Below, in pieces: positions 35,980-44,747 of a stretch of DNA of 64,000 nucleotides (positions are counted from its first letter, which is position 1; the number at the start of each line of letters is the position of its first letter). The position numbers and the translations under genes are program-made. The notes under the pieces are model-generated. The model did no database searches. It was not told the origin of the DNA and saw nothing but the letters and a program-made list of their open reading frames with translations. Origin of the DNA: Cedecea lapagei (lineage in GTDB: Bacteria > Pseudomonadota > Gammaproteobacteria > Enterobacterales > Enterobacteriaceae); contig NZ_LR134201.1 in the NCBI RefSeq assembly GCF_900635955.1, forward strand, positions 4,154,001 to 4,218,000. The letters run 5' to 3'.

Positions 35980-35999
35980 TCCGAGTCCGGGCACCACTT
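35980..35999 (+). repeat. Duplicated 3' end of tRNA-Phe (20-bp direct repeat)
   Basis: TCCGAGTCCGGGCACCACTT is identical to 35669-35688, the end of tRNA-Phe and three bases beyond. The following terminator is duplicated too. This could be an attachment-site repeat or part of a repeat-expanded tRNA transcript like the E. coli tyrT/rtT region. Confidence 0.8.
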
Positions 36000-36008
36000 A
36001 TTTAGAGA

Positions 36009-36032
36009 AACCAGCCCGCGGGCTGGTTTTTT
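36009..36032 (+). terminator. Second copy of the tRNA-Phe terminator
   Basis: AACCAGCCC/GGGCTGGTT stem followed by a T run, homologous to the terminator at 35697-35720. Confidence 0.8.
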
Positions 36033-36097
36033 GCTTTCTGGGGTTCCACCAGCAACACACACCACTTTACCAGGTTCCGTGCAGTGCCGGCGTCGGG

Positions 36098-36301
36098 CTA
36101 CAAGGGCAGTTTTTCTTCATGCACGCGGCGGATTTCAGCGGCTTCAAAAATATCACGCAATCGCTGAAGCTGTTCGGCAAGGATAAGCAGCAGAATATAA
36201 TTAGCACCGGTTTCATCCGGATTTGCCAGCATGACGCCAGTCAGAATTCGGGCTCGGTCTATCAACTCACAGGCATCGGGCTCAACGGGTTTCAGATTCA
36301 T
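36098..36301 (-). CDS. Small hypothetical protein of a satellite-like remnant
   Basis: A 67-residue hydrophilic protein starting MNLKPVEPDACELIDRARI, with no motif I recognise. Its ATG overlaps the stop of the 153-codon gene upstream by 4 bp (ATGA), which speaks for real, coupled translation. Together with that gene and the Ash-like ORF it forms a small minus-strand operon next to tRNA-Phe. No function is assigned. Confidence 0.55.
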   Translation of the reverse strand: MNLKPVEPDACELIDRARILTGVMLANPDETGANYILLLILAEQLQRLRDIFEAAEIRRVHEEKLPL

Positions 36302-36759
36302 ATCGCAATCCTGGCAATAAACTTAACGCCGTCGGCGCTCCGCAGCCAGCGCGGGGCTTTCATTTCTGCCGCGAAGTAGTTGATTAAGTCGTACAGCAAA
36401 TAACTAAGCTGTTTCTCCGTTTCCGTGGAAAATCCCTGTCCTACCAGGGTCTGCGTCAGAGCGAGGCAATGGCAACAAAGATCCGTGCAATCAGGCTCGA
36501 AGCGAGGTGAACTGGCAGGAAGCGTGTCTACGGTCAGGCTTTTCATCAGATGAGCTGGAATGGGGTCGAGCAGCCTGGGCTGAAGCAGCGTCAGGCAGGC
36601 ATGGAGTCTGCCGCAGAGCGCCATTTTCAGAGCGGGATCGTCGTTTTCAATCAGGGTTTCGGCGAAGTTTTCGCAGTGTTCGGCATAAACGGTGAAGTCC
36701 ATGGCGGCATTGAAGGGAAAGGCAAGTAACGGGTGTGTTTGAGCGAGGGTCGTAGCCAT
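36298..36759 (-). CDS. Hypothetical protein of a satellite-like remnant
   Basis: A 153-residue protein starting MATTLAQTHPLLAFPFNAAM, behind a strong AGGAGG site. It looks soluble and helical, rich in Leu and Cys (for example CTDLCCHCLALTQ near residue 91). Similar MATTLTQTH-type starts occur behind Ash/Icd-like frames in P4-type satellites, as far as I recall. It overlaps the next gene by 4 bp and its 5' part overlaps the end of the Ash-like frame. Function unknown. Confidence 0.6.
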   Translation of the reverse strand: MATTLAQTHPLLAFPFNAAMDFTVYAEHCENFAETLIENDDPALKMALCGRLHACLTLLQPRLLDPIPAHLMKSLTVDTLPASSPRFEPDCTDLCCHCLALTQTLVGQGFSTETEKQLSYLLYDLINYFAAEMKAPRWLRSADGVKFIARIAI

Positions 36760-36932
36760 AGTGGCAACCTCCTGTAACGGGTTATCTTTCCGCCACCGGA
36801 GAGGCTAATCTCACGGGTGGCGAAACCGGCGCGTCTTGCGACGCCCCCCACCCGGCCCGCCATAGAGGTGTAGCCGTGCGCACGACATAAAAAAGACGCT
36901 AGCGCGTCATATGTCGCCTGTAACGATTTCAC
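36651..36932 (-). CDS. Ash/Icd-like phage protein
   Basis: A 93-codon frame with GTG start whose middle, HGYTSMAGRVGGVARRAGFA followed by TREISLSGGG, matches the Ash-type motif common in P4-like satellites and prophages. The 3' part overlaps the next gene in another frame, so only about the first 55 codons look family-like. In P4 this region also encodes the CI immunity RNA, so the DNA may be conserved for RNA rather than protein. It is preceded by a hairpin at 36946-36969. Confidence 0.5.
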   Translation of the reverse strand: MKSLQATYDALASFLCRAHGYTSMAGRVGGVARRAGFATREISLSGGGKITRYRRLPLWLRPSLKHTRYLPFPSMPPWTSPFMPNTAKTSPKP

Positions 36933-36945
36933 AGGAGGCTAATCC

Positions 36946-36969
36946 CGGCACCTGATTTTGCAGGTGCCG
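36946..36969. other. Hairpin upstream of the Ash-like frame
   Basis: CGGCACCTG/CAGGTGCCG, a 9-bp perfect stem with a 6-base loop. No T run follows on either strand, so it is more likely a leader or processing structure than a terminator. From here to 37154 I see no gene. Confidence 0.4.
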
Positions 36970-37154
36970 AAATATGCTACAGCTACGAGTAATTGACGAC
37001 AAGGGATTTTGTTGAGCGCAATTTCAATCAGAAAAATATGGTCAAAGGTATTTTTACTTTAGGTGGCAATCAGGGTGAGGCCATTTCCGGGAAATCACCG
37101 GCTTCGAGCCCCCCGCAAGAGATTCATAGTGCAGGCTTCAGGTGACTCTCATTC

Positions 37155-38477
37155 TTACCGTTGTACTACCGAGAGCGTAGCCTGAGCGGTATATTCCCCT
37201 GGTTTAACGTCCGGAGTTGTGCACAACCGGAAACTCACTGGGGTCACACCGAAATCGGCGCTCTGGCCGGATATAAGTTTCCCCAGAACGGGACCATCGC
37301 GCCCGTCAAAATACATATCTGACGCCGCACACGTGGGTGCTGTAGACGACCAGTTGCCTCGGATATACATTGCTCCATTGCTGTTCGCTACCCCCAGTTG
37401 CTGCGGGTCAGACGTCGCGGTCTTGGACTTTCCGGACGCGGTGGCGGCAAGCCCGACATTCAGGGGAGGGGTATCTTTATCCCCACGGGCTTCACACCGA
37501 ACTCCCACGCCTACCGTTGCCGTATCCATGGAAGATGACATATCAATAGCGGCCGGCGCAGAGATCGTGCAAGCGGGGGGCGTGGATATTACGGTGATTC
37601 TCTCGACAAAGAGCGTCGAATCAGAGGATCCCTGGTTTTGGCTGTCGAGCATGTAGATAGGCAATTTAGTACTGTATCTCCCAGGAGGTAGGCCGCCCGA
37701 TGGAACATCGAGTTCGAAACGTGCGGTTAAGCTGGACGACGTCTCCTGGAAGGAATTCCACGCGTCCCACTGACCCACGACGGCATTGTTCTGGCTTCGC
37801 ATAGAGGGGCACATTACATAACTAACTCCACCCTGAAAGCCTGTACCGTTCCCGTTGGACGAGTTCGTCCCGGGCCAGCTCTGGGTCCAGTCCGTGGTTG
37901 CTGTCCACAATCCCCGAGTGAAGGTGACGGAGCCGGTGCGGGGCCTGGAGTTGGCCCACCGGGACCATGTACCTTGGCCCGTTACTAGAAGGGTGGCGGC
38001 GGCATCCGTGCTGTTCGGTCCGAACACACCGAATCCGTATACCCCGTTTTTCGCCCGGCTGATCCCCTGCGAATCGGTGGTTGAGCATTGGGAAAACCTA
38101 TTGGGGATGCCCGAAAACAATGCGGGATGGCCCCGGTCGCCTGACTCGACGGGAACCTCTGGGGACGTACCTGTTACTTGCGCTGAGACGGTACTGGTCG
38201 AGGCGCCCACCCCTGGGGTATTGCTCTGTACTGTCATCACTAGTTCCCCGGCCCCCTCGCATGTGGCGGAGAAAACAGCAGATATCAAAGCCATAGCCCA
38301 GATTGTCCACAGCAGTCGGTAAGCTGAAACCTCCCCCCGCGTGATGCCCTTCATCTCACGCCGGCGCCAGGCCCGCGCCAGGTAGGCCTCTGCCTGAGCC
38401 TGCACGGGCATCTCTGCGCTCTGCCCGGCTATCCGGATGGTGATTTCTGGCTGCTTCACTGGCCTATTCCTCTTCAC
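37155..38477 (-). CDS. Putative fimbrial tip adhesin, distal copy
   Basis: A 440-codon frame, the last gene of the chaperone-usher operon. The C-terminal third (from about residue 305, CTISAPAAIDM) is a pilin-like domain ending TAQATLSVVQR; the middle (about 75-290) is a divergent, probably receptor-binding domain. The frame opens with GTG and about 41 charged residues before a hydrophobic signal-like segment (LLWTIWAMALISAVFS). An ATG at 38354 could be the true start. The C terminus is roughly 70 percent identical to its neighbour at 38689, while the central domain is not clearly alignable. Confidence 0.7.
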   Translation of the reverse strand: MKRNRPVKQPEITIRIAGQSAEMPVQAQAEAYLARAWRRREMKGITRGEVSAYRLLWTIWAMALISAVFSATCEGAGELVMTVQSNTPGVGASTSTVSAQVTGTSPEVPVESGDRGHPALFSGIPNRFSQCSTTDSQGISRAKNGVYGFGVFGPNSTDAAATLLVTGQGTWSRWANSRPRTGSVTFTRGLWTATTDWTQSWPGTNSSNGNGTGFQGGVSYVMCPSMRSQNNAVVGQWDAWNSFQETSSSLTARFELDVPSGGLPPGRYSTKLPIYMLDSQNQGSSDSTLFVERITVISTPPACTISAPAAIDMSSSMDTATVGVGVRCEARGDKDTPPLNVGLAATASGKSKTATSDPQQLGVANSNGAMYIRGNWSSTAPTCAASDMYFDGRDGPVLGKLISGQSADFGVTPVSFRLCTTPDVKPGEYTAQATLSVVQR

Positions 38478-38600
38478 TCATGTTCTGATGACGGTGACTG
38501 CCTCCGGGAGGCTGCCACCGCAGATTGTCTTACCGGCACACCATGCTTCGCTGCACGATATTCACCGTCTGCGTGGCCCGCATTGCTGAACAGGCTGGCC
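38478..38600 (-). pseudogene. Relic of the usher 3' end between the two adhesin genes
   Basis: 38478-38580 closely resembles 39997-40098, the end of the usher gene and its spacer. It then jumps at CCCGCATTGCTGAACAGGCT to sequence otherwise found near 40860, inside the usher. It is thus a shortened second copy of the usher 3' part with an internal deletion, left by tandem duplication of the usher-end-plus-adhesin unit. Confidence 0.75.
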
Positions 38601-38688
38601 TGGCATCCATGGAAAAGGCTCCCTCAAGAAACCACCGGCTTCGCCCCCGCAAGAGTTTCATAGCGCAGGCTTCAGATGACTATAATTC

Positions 38689-39996
38689 TTACCGTTGTAC
38701 TACCGAGAGCGTAGCCTGGGCGGTATAGTTCCCGGGTTTAGCGCTCGGGGTGGTGCACAGCCGGAAACTGACCGGTATCTTCCCGAAGTCCACATTTTGA
38801 CCGGGGAGCACCTGGCCGAGCGATAGCCCATCCCGGCCGTCAAAATACATGTCTGATGCCGTACACGAGGGCACGGTTGCCGACCAGCTACCGCGGAGAT
38901 ATAGGGTCTCGTTGGTACCGGCCACCCCCAGCTGTTGTGGATCGGCCGAGACACCTCGTGACGTGCCGGAGGCCATGACTGATAGCCAGGCGGTCATCGG
39001 TTCTGGGCCCTCCGCTCCGTCGCTGCAGCGGACCGCTAACGGAATGGTCGTGGAAAGGTGGTCCATATTGTCGAGATTCACTGAGGCCGGGGCGGTCAGG
39101 GTGCAACCGTAGTATGCGGCAGTAACCACGACGCCGGGTGAGATCATGCGATACAGGTCGAGTGAGGCCTCGGTCGGATCACTATCGATGTGATACAGAG
39201 GAGGAGATGTGTACCGCCCTGGTGTCAGCCCGCCGGCTGGTGCGTCGATGAGGAATCGAACATTAAGGCTAGACGACTTCGGACTGTCGGGCATGAAGGC
39301 CCTACGGACTCCATGGGCACCGCCAGTGTCCGCATCGGCCACCGGGCATGCTATCCCCCCGCTGAGGGCGCCCGTCAACTCAAAAAGACCATCCTGGTTG
39401 CTCTTTAACGACCGACGGTTGCTCAGACTGCCGGGTCCCCAATTGTTGGTCCAAGTCCCTGCGAGGAAGACGACGGTGCCGTTAAGTGCGCGTCCGTCGA
39501 GTCCGATCCGAGTCCATTGCCCCGTCCCATCGACGAGCAACACCCCGCCGGGCGTGGTTCCTGCGAGGGAGAACCCCCACGTTCCCCGAGACCCCAGTGC
39601 AGCCTCAGTATCGGATGGGAGGGTGCATATATCGGTAATTGCGGATACCGAAGGAAACCCTTGCAGTTCGTAGGCTCCCCCATAGTCCGACATTCGGCCG
39701 GACAGCGCGCTGACGACGTTGTTAGTCGCCCCGATCACGCCGCTCCGCCCTGCAGGAACCACCGCCGTCAGAGGCGCCGCCCCCACGTTGCCCGTCGCAC
39801 TCACCAGTGCCAGCGCCAAGATTGTCCACCGGAGTCGGTAAACTGACACTCTCGTCGGCATGATGTCTTTTGTTTCACACCGACACCAGGCCCGCGCCAG
39901 GCAGGCCTCTGCCTGAGCCTGCACGGGCATCTCTGCGCTCTGCCCGGCTATCCGGATGGCGATTTCTGGCTGTTTCACTGGTCTCTTCCTCTTCAC
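38689..39996 (-). CDS. Putative fimbrial tip adhesin, usher-proximal copy
   Basis: A 435-codon frame directly behind the usher. Layout equals the distal copy: charged 41-residue N-terminal extension from a GTG, signal-like hydrophobic stretch (LRWTILALALVSA), a distinct central domain (about 60-290), and a pilin-like C-terminal domain with SDMYFDGRDG and ending TAQATLSVVQR. The first 130 bp are nearly identical to the distal copy, but the centre is not. A start at 39858 (MPTRVSVYRL) would give a normal signal peptide. The sugar or protein receptor is unknown. Confidence 0.7.
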   Translation of the reverse strand: MKRKRPVKQPEIAIRIAGQSAEMPVQAQAEACLARAWCRCETKDIMPTRVSVYRLRWTILALALVSATGNVGAAPLTAVVPAGRSGVIGATNNVVSALSGRMSDYGGAYELQGFPSVSAITDICTLPSDTEAALGSRGTWGFSLAGTTPGGVLLVDGTGQWTRIGLDGRALNGTVVFLAGTWTNNWGPGSLSNRRSLKSNQDGLFELTGALSGGIACPVADADTGGAHGVRRAFMPDSPKSSSLNVRFLIDAPAGGLTPGRYTSPPLYHIDSDPTEASLDLYRMISPGVVVTAAYYGCTLTAPASVNLDNMDHLSTTIPLAVRCSDGAEGPEPMTAWLSVMASGTSRGVSADPQQLGVAGTNETLYLRGSWSATVPSCTASDMYFDGRDGLSLGQVLPGQNVDFGKIPVSFRLCTTPSAKPGNYTAQATLSVVQR

Positions 39997-40048
39997 TCAT
40001 GTTCTGATGACGGTGACGGCCTCCGGGAGGCTGCCACCAAAGATTGTC

Positions 40049-42659
40049 TTAGCGGCACACCATGCTTCGCTGCACGATATTTACCGTCTGCGTGGCCCGC
40101 TTTGGCGCCTCACCCAGGTCGTAGCTCACCCGACACTGCTGCTCTGCCCCTTTGCCCCACTGCACCCTTAGCTCACCTTTCTGTGCCAGCCCGGACAGGT
40201 ACACCATGCCGTCGTCGCCCACGATGCTGCTGTTTTGCCCCCCGTCACTGCCGGTCACGGCTGCCGTCGCCCCAAACGGGACCGGCTTACCCCGGTAGCT
40301 CAGGGACAGCATCGCCTGCCGCCCAATACGCGTCCTGAATTTCGCCTCCACCACCGCGCCCCGGGTCGGATAGACATTCACGCTGTTGGTCGTGATATCC
40401 GCCCCGTCAGGCAGCGTGGTCGGATCCAGCGTCACCACGTTACGCTGGTAGTTCTGCATATACGGGGATACTGCATAACCCTGGCCGTTCGTCCGGGTGT
40501 TCCCGCTGCTCACCCTGACACCATCGACGCCCGGGGCACTGATCAGCGCCACGGTGTCTCCCAGATACTGGCTGAACACCACGCCGTGGCGGTGGGCTAC
40601 GATGCCCCCCATCGCCGACGCATTCACCGTGCGGGAGCCCTGCGTATACCCGTACCCCAGGTTCATGCTCGCGTTATCCCCCATATATCCGAGCCCCAGG
40701 TTGCCCGCATTGCCATTCCCCTGGTTATCCCGGCTCCCGGAGGCACTCCAGGACACCGTGTTATCCAGAGCATTACCGCTTATGCCCGCCTGCTGGCTGA
40801 TGCGCCCGCGGTTGTCCTGGCTCACCATGTAGTTAGCACTCATGCTGCGTGCCATCTCCGCATTGCTGAACAGGCTGAGCGGCACGCTGATCGACAGGGA
40901 CACCTGGCGGTTCGTCGGCCACTGCCCTTCTGGACTCCGGGTATGGTCCTCGCTGTAGGCAAGGTTGTACCCCACGCCTTTGATACTGCTGCCAAACCCG
41001 GCGCTGATGCTGTTGACCACCCGCTTTGAACCCCAGTAATCATCCCGGTTGCCGCGCAGGTATATCGATCCCAGCCCCCCCAGGTTCTGGCTGATGTTAG
41101 TCTGCCAGCTGCTACGCCGCCGCTCCCCCTGCCACGGAGCAACCTCGTCACGCAGCAGATAGCCGGCGCTGTTTGCCTCAGAAAAGGTGTAAAAATCACG
41201 CGTTGCATAACGATAGGTCGTCAGGTCCAGCGAGGTCCCGGTGGTCAGCATGCTCTTCGAGTAACGGGCCCGATAAGCGGCCCCGCTGACGCTGCCGCGT
41301 GTGTCGGGAAGCGTCGCTTTTGCCCCTGTCACATCAGCAGACAGGGCCCCCAGTCCCCCCAGTGATACCCCTGTTCCGAGCGCCACTGACTGATACGCCC
41401 CGGACGCCAGCACCCCGCCATACAGCGTGACGTAATGCGGCAAACCGTAAATCAGGGTGCCAAGCAGGAACGACGGACTTCGGGCACCTTCCGTGTAACC
41501 GCCATTCTGATAGCGCCCTACGGACACTTCATACTCCATGCCCCCGGGACGCTGCATAATCGGCAGCGTGGAATATGCCTGGGTGGTCACGTGTTCACTG
41601 CCGTCGGCCTCCGTTACCGTCATGACCAGGTCACCACCGCCTGTCGCCCGGGAGATATCCGCGATGCGGAATGGCCCAGGCGCCACGTTCGTCTGATAAA
41701 TCACATACCCGTTCTGACTGACGGTTACCCGGGCATTCGTACTGGCAATTCCCGTCAGGACAGGCGCAAACCCCCGCTGGCTGGAAGGCAACATATCGTC
41801 GTCGGACACCAGTTTTGCCCCCCCGGAAAGGAATACCGTCAAATATCGTCCCGCCGGTACTGACCTCTCCCAGCGTCAGCGCTCCCCGCAGAGCCTGCAC
41901 ATCACGCTGCAGGTAGGTGTTACTCCATTGCATCTGCTGTGAGCGCATGGACACCCCCGCGGTTTTACTGTTCATACTGCTGTAAGTCATGGTGCTGCGC
42001 AGACGCCAGGGGCCGGCATTCAGCCCCCCGTTCATTGATGCAAACAGGCTCTGCATGGTGCTGCCGCTGCTGCCGTACATCCCCTCATTCCGGGTATCTG
42101 AACCGCTCAGGTTGTAATTAAACAGGGCCGCCGGAATGCCCTCGTCCCAGAGTTTCGGGTCCACATAGCCCCCCACCGGGGCGTCCATACTCGCCTGCGG
42201 CACGCTGATATTCAGACGCAGCTGTGACAGGTCAAACTCGACCCGTGACTGAGGGATCAACGTTGTCAGATCGCCCACCGGAGCTTCAGGAGGCAGCGCT
42301 TTCAGGGCATCAATGCGCGACACGCCAACCCCCATTTCCTCCAGCTCCCGCGGCGTTAACGCCGGTACCACCTTGCCAGCTTTATCCCGGACAAACTGCA
42401 CCTCACGCGAGGCCACATTCGTCTGGTTCAGATAAATATCGACCAGATATGCCCCTTCCGGAATGCTGCCCGCCGTCTCATAAGCCGACAGATCGATAGA
42501 GGCCTCTTCGCCAGTGTTTGTCAGAAAGGAGGGGTCAAAATAATCCCGGGCCCAGACAGGGGCAGGCGGCAGGCCCAGCAGACACAGGGCCGTCGCCAGC
42601 GGCGTCAGCCTCCATCGCCGGAAATCCGTTTTTCGGGACAGGGTGTGATTACGTCTCAT
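40049..42659 (-). pseudogene. Fimbrial outer-membrane usher with a single-base frameshift
   Basis: The usher forms the outer-membrane pore that assembles the pilus. The N-terminal frame (from 42659) has a signal peptide, the chaperone-binding domain (DYFDPSFL and onward) and the barrel start up to GEVSTGGTIFDGIPFRG. It then shifts. The second frame, open to 40049, continues with AKLVSDDDMLPSSQRGF, the plug, barrel and C-terminal domains, and ends RSMVCR. The break is at seven Gs on the minus strand (41818-41824); with six the gene is one 869-codon usher. Conservation on both sides is intact. Confidence 0.85.
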
Positions 42660-42713
42660 ACCATCATGCTCATTGTAAAAAGGGCCATTACCGTGCGACC
42701 TGAAGAATGCAGA

Positions 42714-43508
42714 TCAGGGCACCGTGCTGTGCTGTTCGTCCGTCGTCAGACCATATTCATCAATTAATTGCCAGCGCACCGCCGTCCCCGATGCCTGTGC
42801 AGGCCAGCGGTATGTCTGCTCTCCCCTGGGGGGTACCATCGCCTGCAGATCATCTCCCTTCAGGGCGAGACCTCCCACACTCAGAGAGGAAAAGGTGGCG
42901 TAATAAGCCGAGGGATTGCGGACACGCAGAAGGTCGCCATCCCGGCTGAAAGTGAGCGCCCCGGATACGTCACCCATGGCTTCTTTTTTCAGGCCTGCCG
43001 GGCGCCAGTACAGCTTGATGCTGTTCACCAGCGCCAGCACCACACGGCCACCTGATGCCGTTTTCTCCTCTGACGGCGGCGGGACCGATGGGATGGATTT
43101 CGATGAGATAAAGAACACGGATTCCCGGTCTGTCGGTAACCGCTCCCGGGCCATCGGGGTAGGCAGAATACGCAGCGGTAACTCCCCGTGTGGATCCAGG
43201 CGCTTCAGAGGCGGCAGAACCAGAAAAGGCACCGCCGTGGCACCCGGTATCTCATCAACGGGCCGGCCCGCCTTCACGTCGGCGGCGTGGATTTGGGACT
43301 GCACCAGGTAGACGATGTCGGTATTATTTCTTACCTCAACGCTGGCTCCCCCTTTATCCGTTTCCATTAACACCACCCGGGAAAAAGAGAACCCCACACC
43401 CGGTAGCTCTGCCTGCACACACGGTGCCAGCCCGACTAACAGCCCCAGCAATCCTCCCGCCAGAACACGACGTCCTGCCCCATGTTGCTGTTTCGTGTTA
43501 TTGCGCAT
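42714..43508 (-). CDS. Periplasmic pilus chaperone (third)
   Basis: A 264-residue PapD-like chaperone with signal peptide (about 1-33) and two immunoglobulin-like domains. The subunit-anchoring Arg is in FSFSRVVLMETD and the Lys in NSIKLYWRPAGL. It has a longer F1-G1 loop with a PPPSEEKTASGG insert (about residue 145). It lies 54 bp ahead of the usher. Together with two other chaperones in this operon it suggests subunit-specific chaperones. Confidence 0.9.
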   Translation of the reverse strand: MRNNTKQQHGAGRRVLAGGLLGLLVGLAPCVQAELPGVGFSFSRVVLMETDKGGASVEVRNNTDIVYLVQSQIHAADVKAGRPVDEIPGATAVPFLVLPPLKRLDPHGELPLRILPTPMARERLPTDRESVFFISSKSIPSVPPPSEEKTASGGRVVLALVNSIKLYWRPAGLKKEAMGDVSGALTFSRDGDLLRVRNPSAYYATFSSLSVGGLALKGDDLQAMVPPRGEQTYRWPAQASGTAVRWQLIDEYGLTTDEQHSTVP

Positions 43509-43827
43509 ACGTGCCCTCTAAAATAAACGTCACGCCAGTACGTTTTTCTGAAATTAACCGGCATCCTGTTTTTCAGACAAAAGCAGCCCCTGCCCTCAGG
43601 GCCCATTGAAAAATGAATTACTCCCGGCAATTATTACTGACAGAATAAAAACAATGTCAGCCTGAAGCTCACTTAAGGATGTCTGTAAGTACCCATTAAA
43701 TATCTGGAGGCCAGCCGAACATATATGGCCGGGAATATATACCCGACAGCTAAATATCCCCGCGCCACATTCAGCGGGCCTTTTATCCCCCGACGAATAC
43801 GCCCTGCAGACACCCTCATGAACCGGT

Positions 43828-44568
43828 TTACGGCACCGACGATGCTCTTTTCACCTGCTGCGTCATGACCGGGGTACTGCCACCATAGTCAGTCATGACT
43901 GACCAGCTCACGGTTTGCACCGGTTTCCCGGCGGCAAAGGTGGCGCTTCCTCCCGGTGGGATCATCGAAACCTGGCGCTCCAGATTCTGGGACACACCAT
44001 CAAAAGACAACTGGGCAAACGACTGGTAATAAGGGGTCGGATTGCTAATCACCACCTGTGTGCCCTGCTGCATAAACTGCATCATGCTGTGAGCCTGATC
44101 GATGGTGACCGATAATCCTTTCGGCCGGTAAAACAGCTTTAACACCGTCTTCATGGCAATCGACAGCTGTGCGCCGACCACGCCATGGCCGCCCTCTGCA
44201 GCCGCATCGTCGCCGTTCCCCTCACGTTGCGCAGGGATAGCGCTGGCATAAAAATAAAAAACAGACTCACGATCGCGGGGCAAACCTGTCCCGTCCCCCA
44301 CAATGCGCATCATATTCTGTGCATTGCCGTTCAGACGAAACAGCGGCGGCGTCACCAGGAAAGGCGCGCGCTGCGGGGTATCCCCCCCGGTGGAGACCCC
44401 GGCCTGAATCAGGTAAGGGCTTTCGCCGTGATTCACCACCGACAGGCTGATGGCTTTATCCCCCTCATTGAACACAAGGCGGTTACGTGTGAAGCTGACG
44501 CCGCCATCCGCCAGGGCGGACGCGCTGGCGACCAGTAAACACAGAGAGACTATTCGGCCTGCCCACAT
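43828..44568 (-). CDS. Periplasmic pilus chaperone (second)
   Basis: A 246-residue PapD-like chaperone starting MWAGRIVSLCLLVASASALA, which is the signal peptide. The anchoring Arg is in VSFTRNRLVFNEG and the Lys in TVLKLFYRPKGL; NPTPYYQS near the second domain is typical. The start at 44568 has GGGG ten bases upstream. The 319-bp gap behind it (43509-43827) contains no gene that I can support. Confidence 0.9.
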   Translation of the reverse strand: MWAGRIVSLCLLVASASALADGGVSFTRNRLVFNEGDKAISLSVVNHGESPYLIQAGVSTGGDTPQRAPFLVTPPLFRLNGNAQNMMRIVGDGTGLPRDRESVFYFYASAIPAQREGNGDDAAAEGGHGVVGAQLSIAMKTVLKLFYRPKGLSVTIDQAHSMMQFMQQGTQVVISNPTPYYQSFAQLSFDGVSQNLERQVSMIPPGGSATFAAGKPVQTVSWSVMTDYGGSTPVMTQQVKRASSVP

Positions 44569-44747
44569 ATTCTTTATTCCCCTGAAATTAACTAAAAAAA
44601 TATATTCCGGTCTCTTTCCAGCAGGAAATAATGACAACCGGACAGCCCGCGTGTAATTCCGCAACTCGGGCCTTTCCAAAAAATGACGGTATACCGCCCC
44701 TTAAGCCCTGCTGCGGCACTCCCCGGAACATCTCCGGCACGTATGGC

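Noticed and set aside
35752..35999. CRISPR array
   Set aside because: Only three contiguous 75-bp tandem units without unique spacers; no cas genes in the window.
43436..43630. 64-codon minus-strand frame between the second and third chaperone genes
   Set aside because: Mostly overlaps the start of the third chaperone in another frame; no support.
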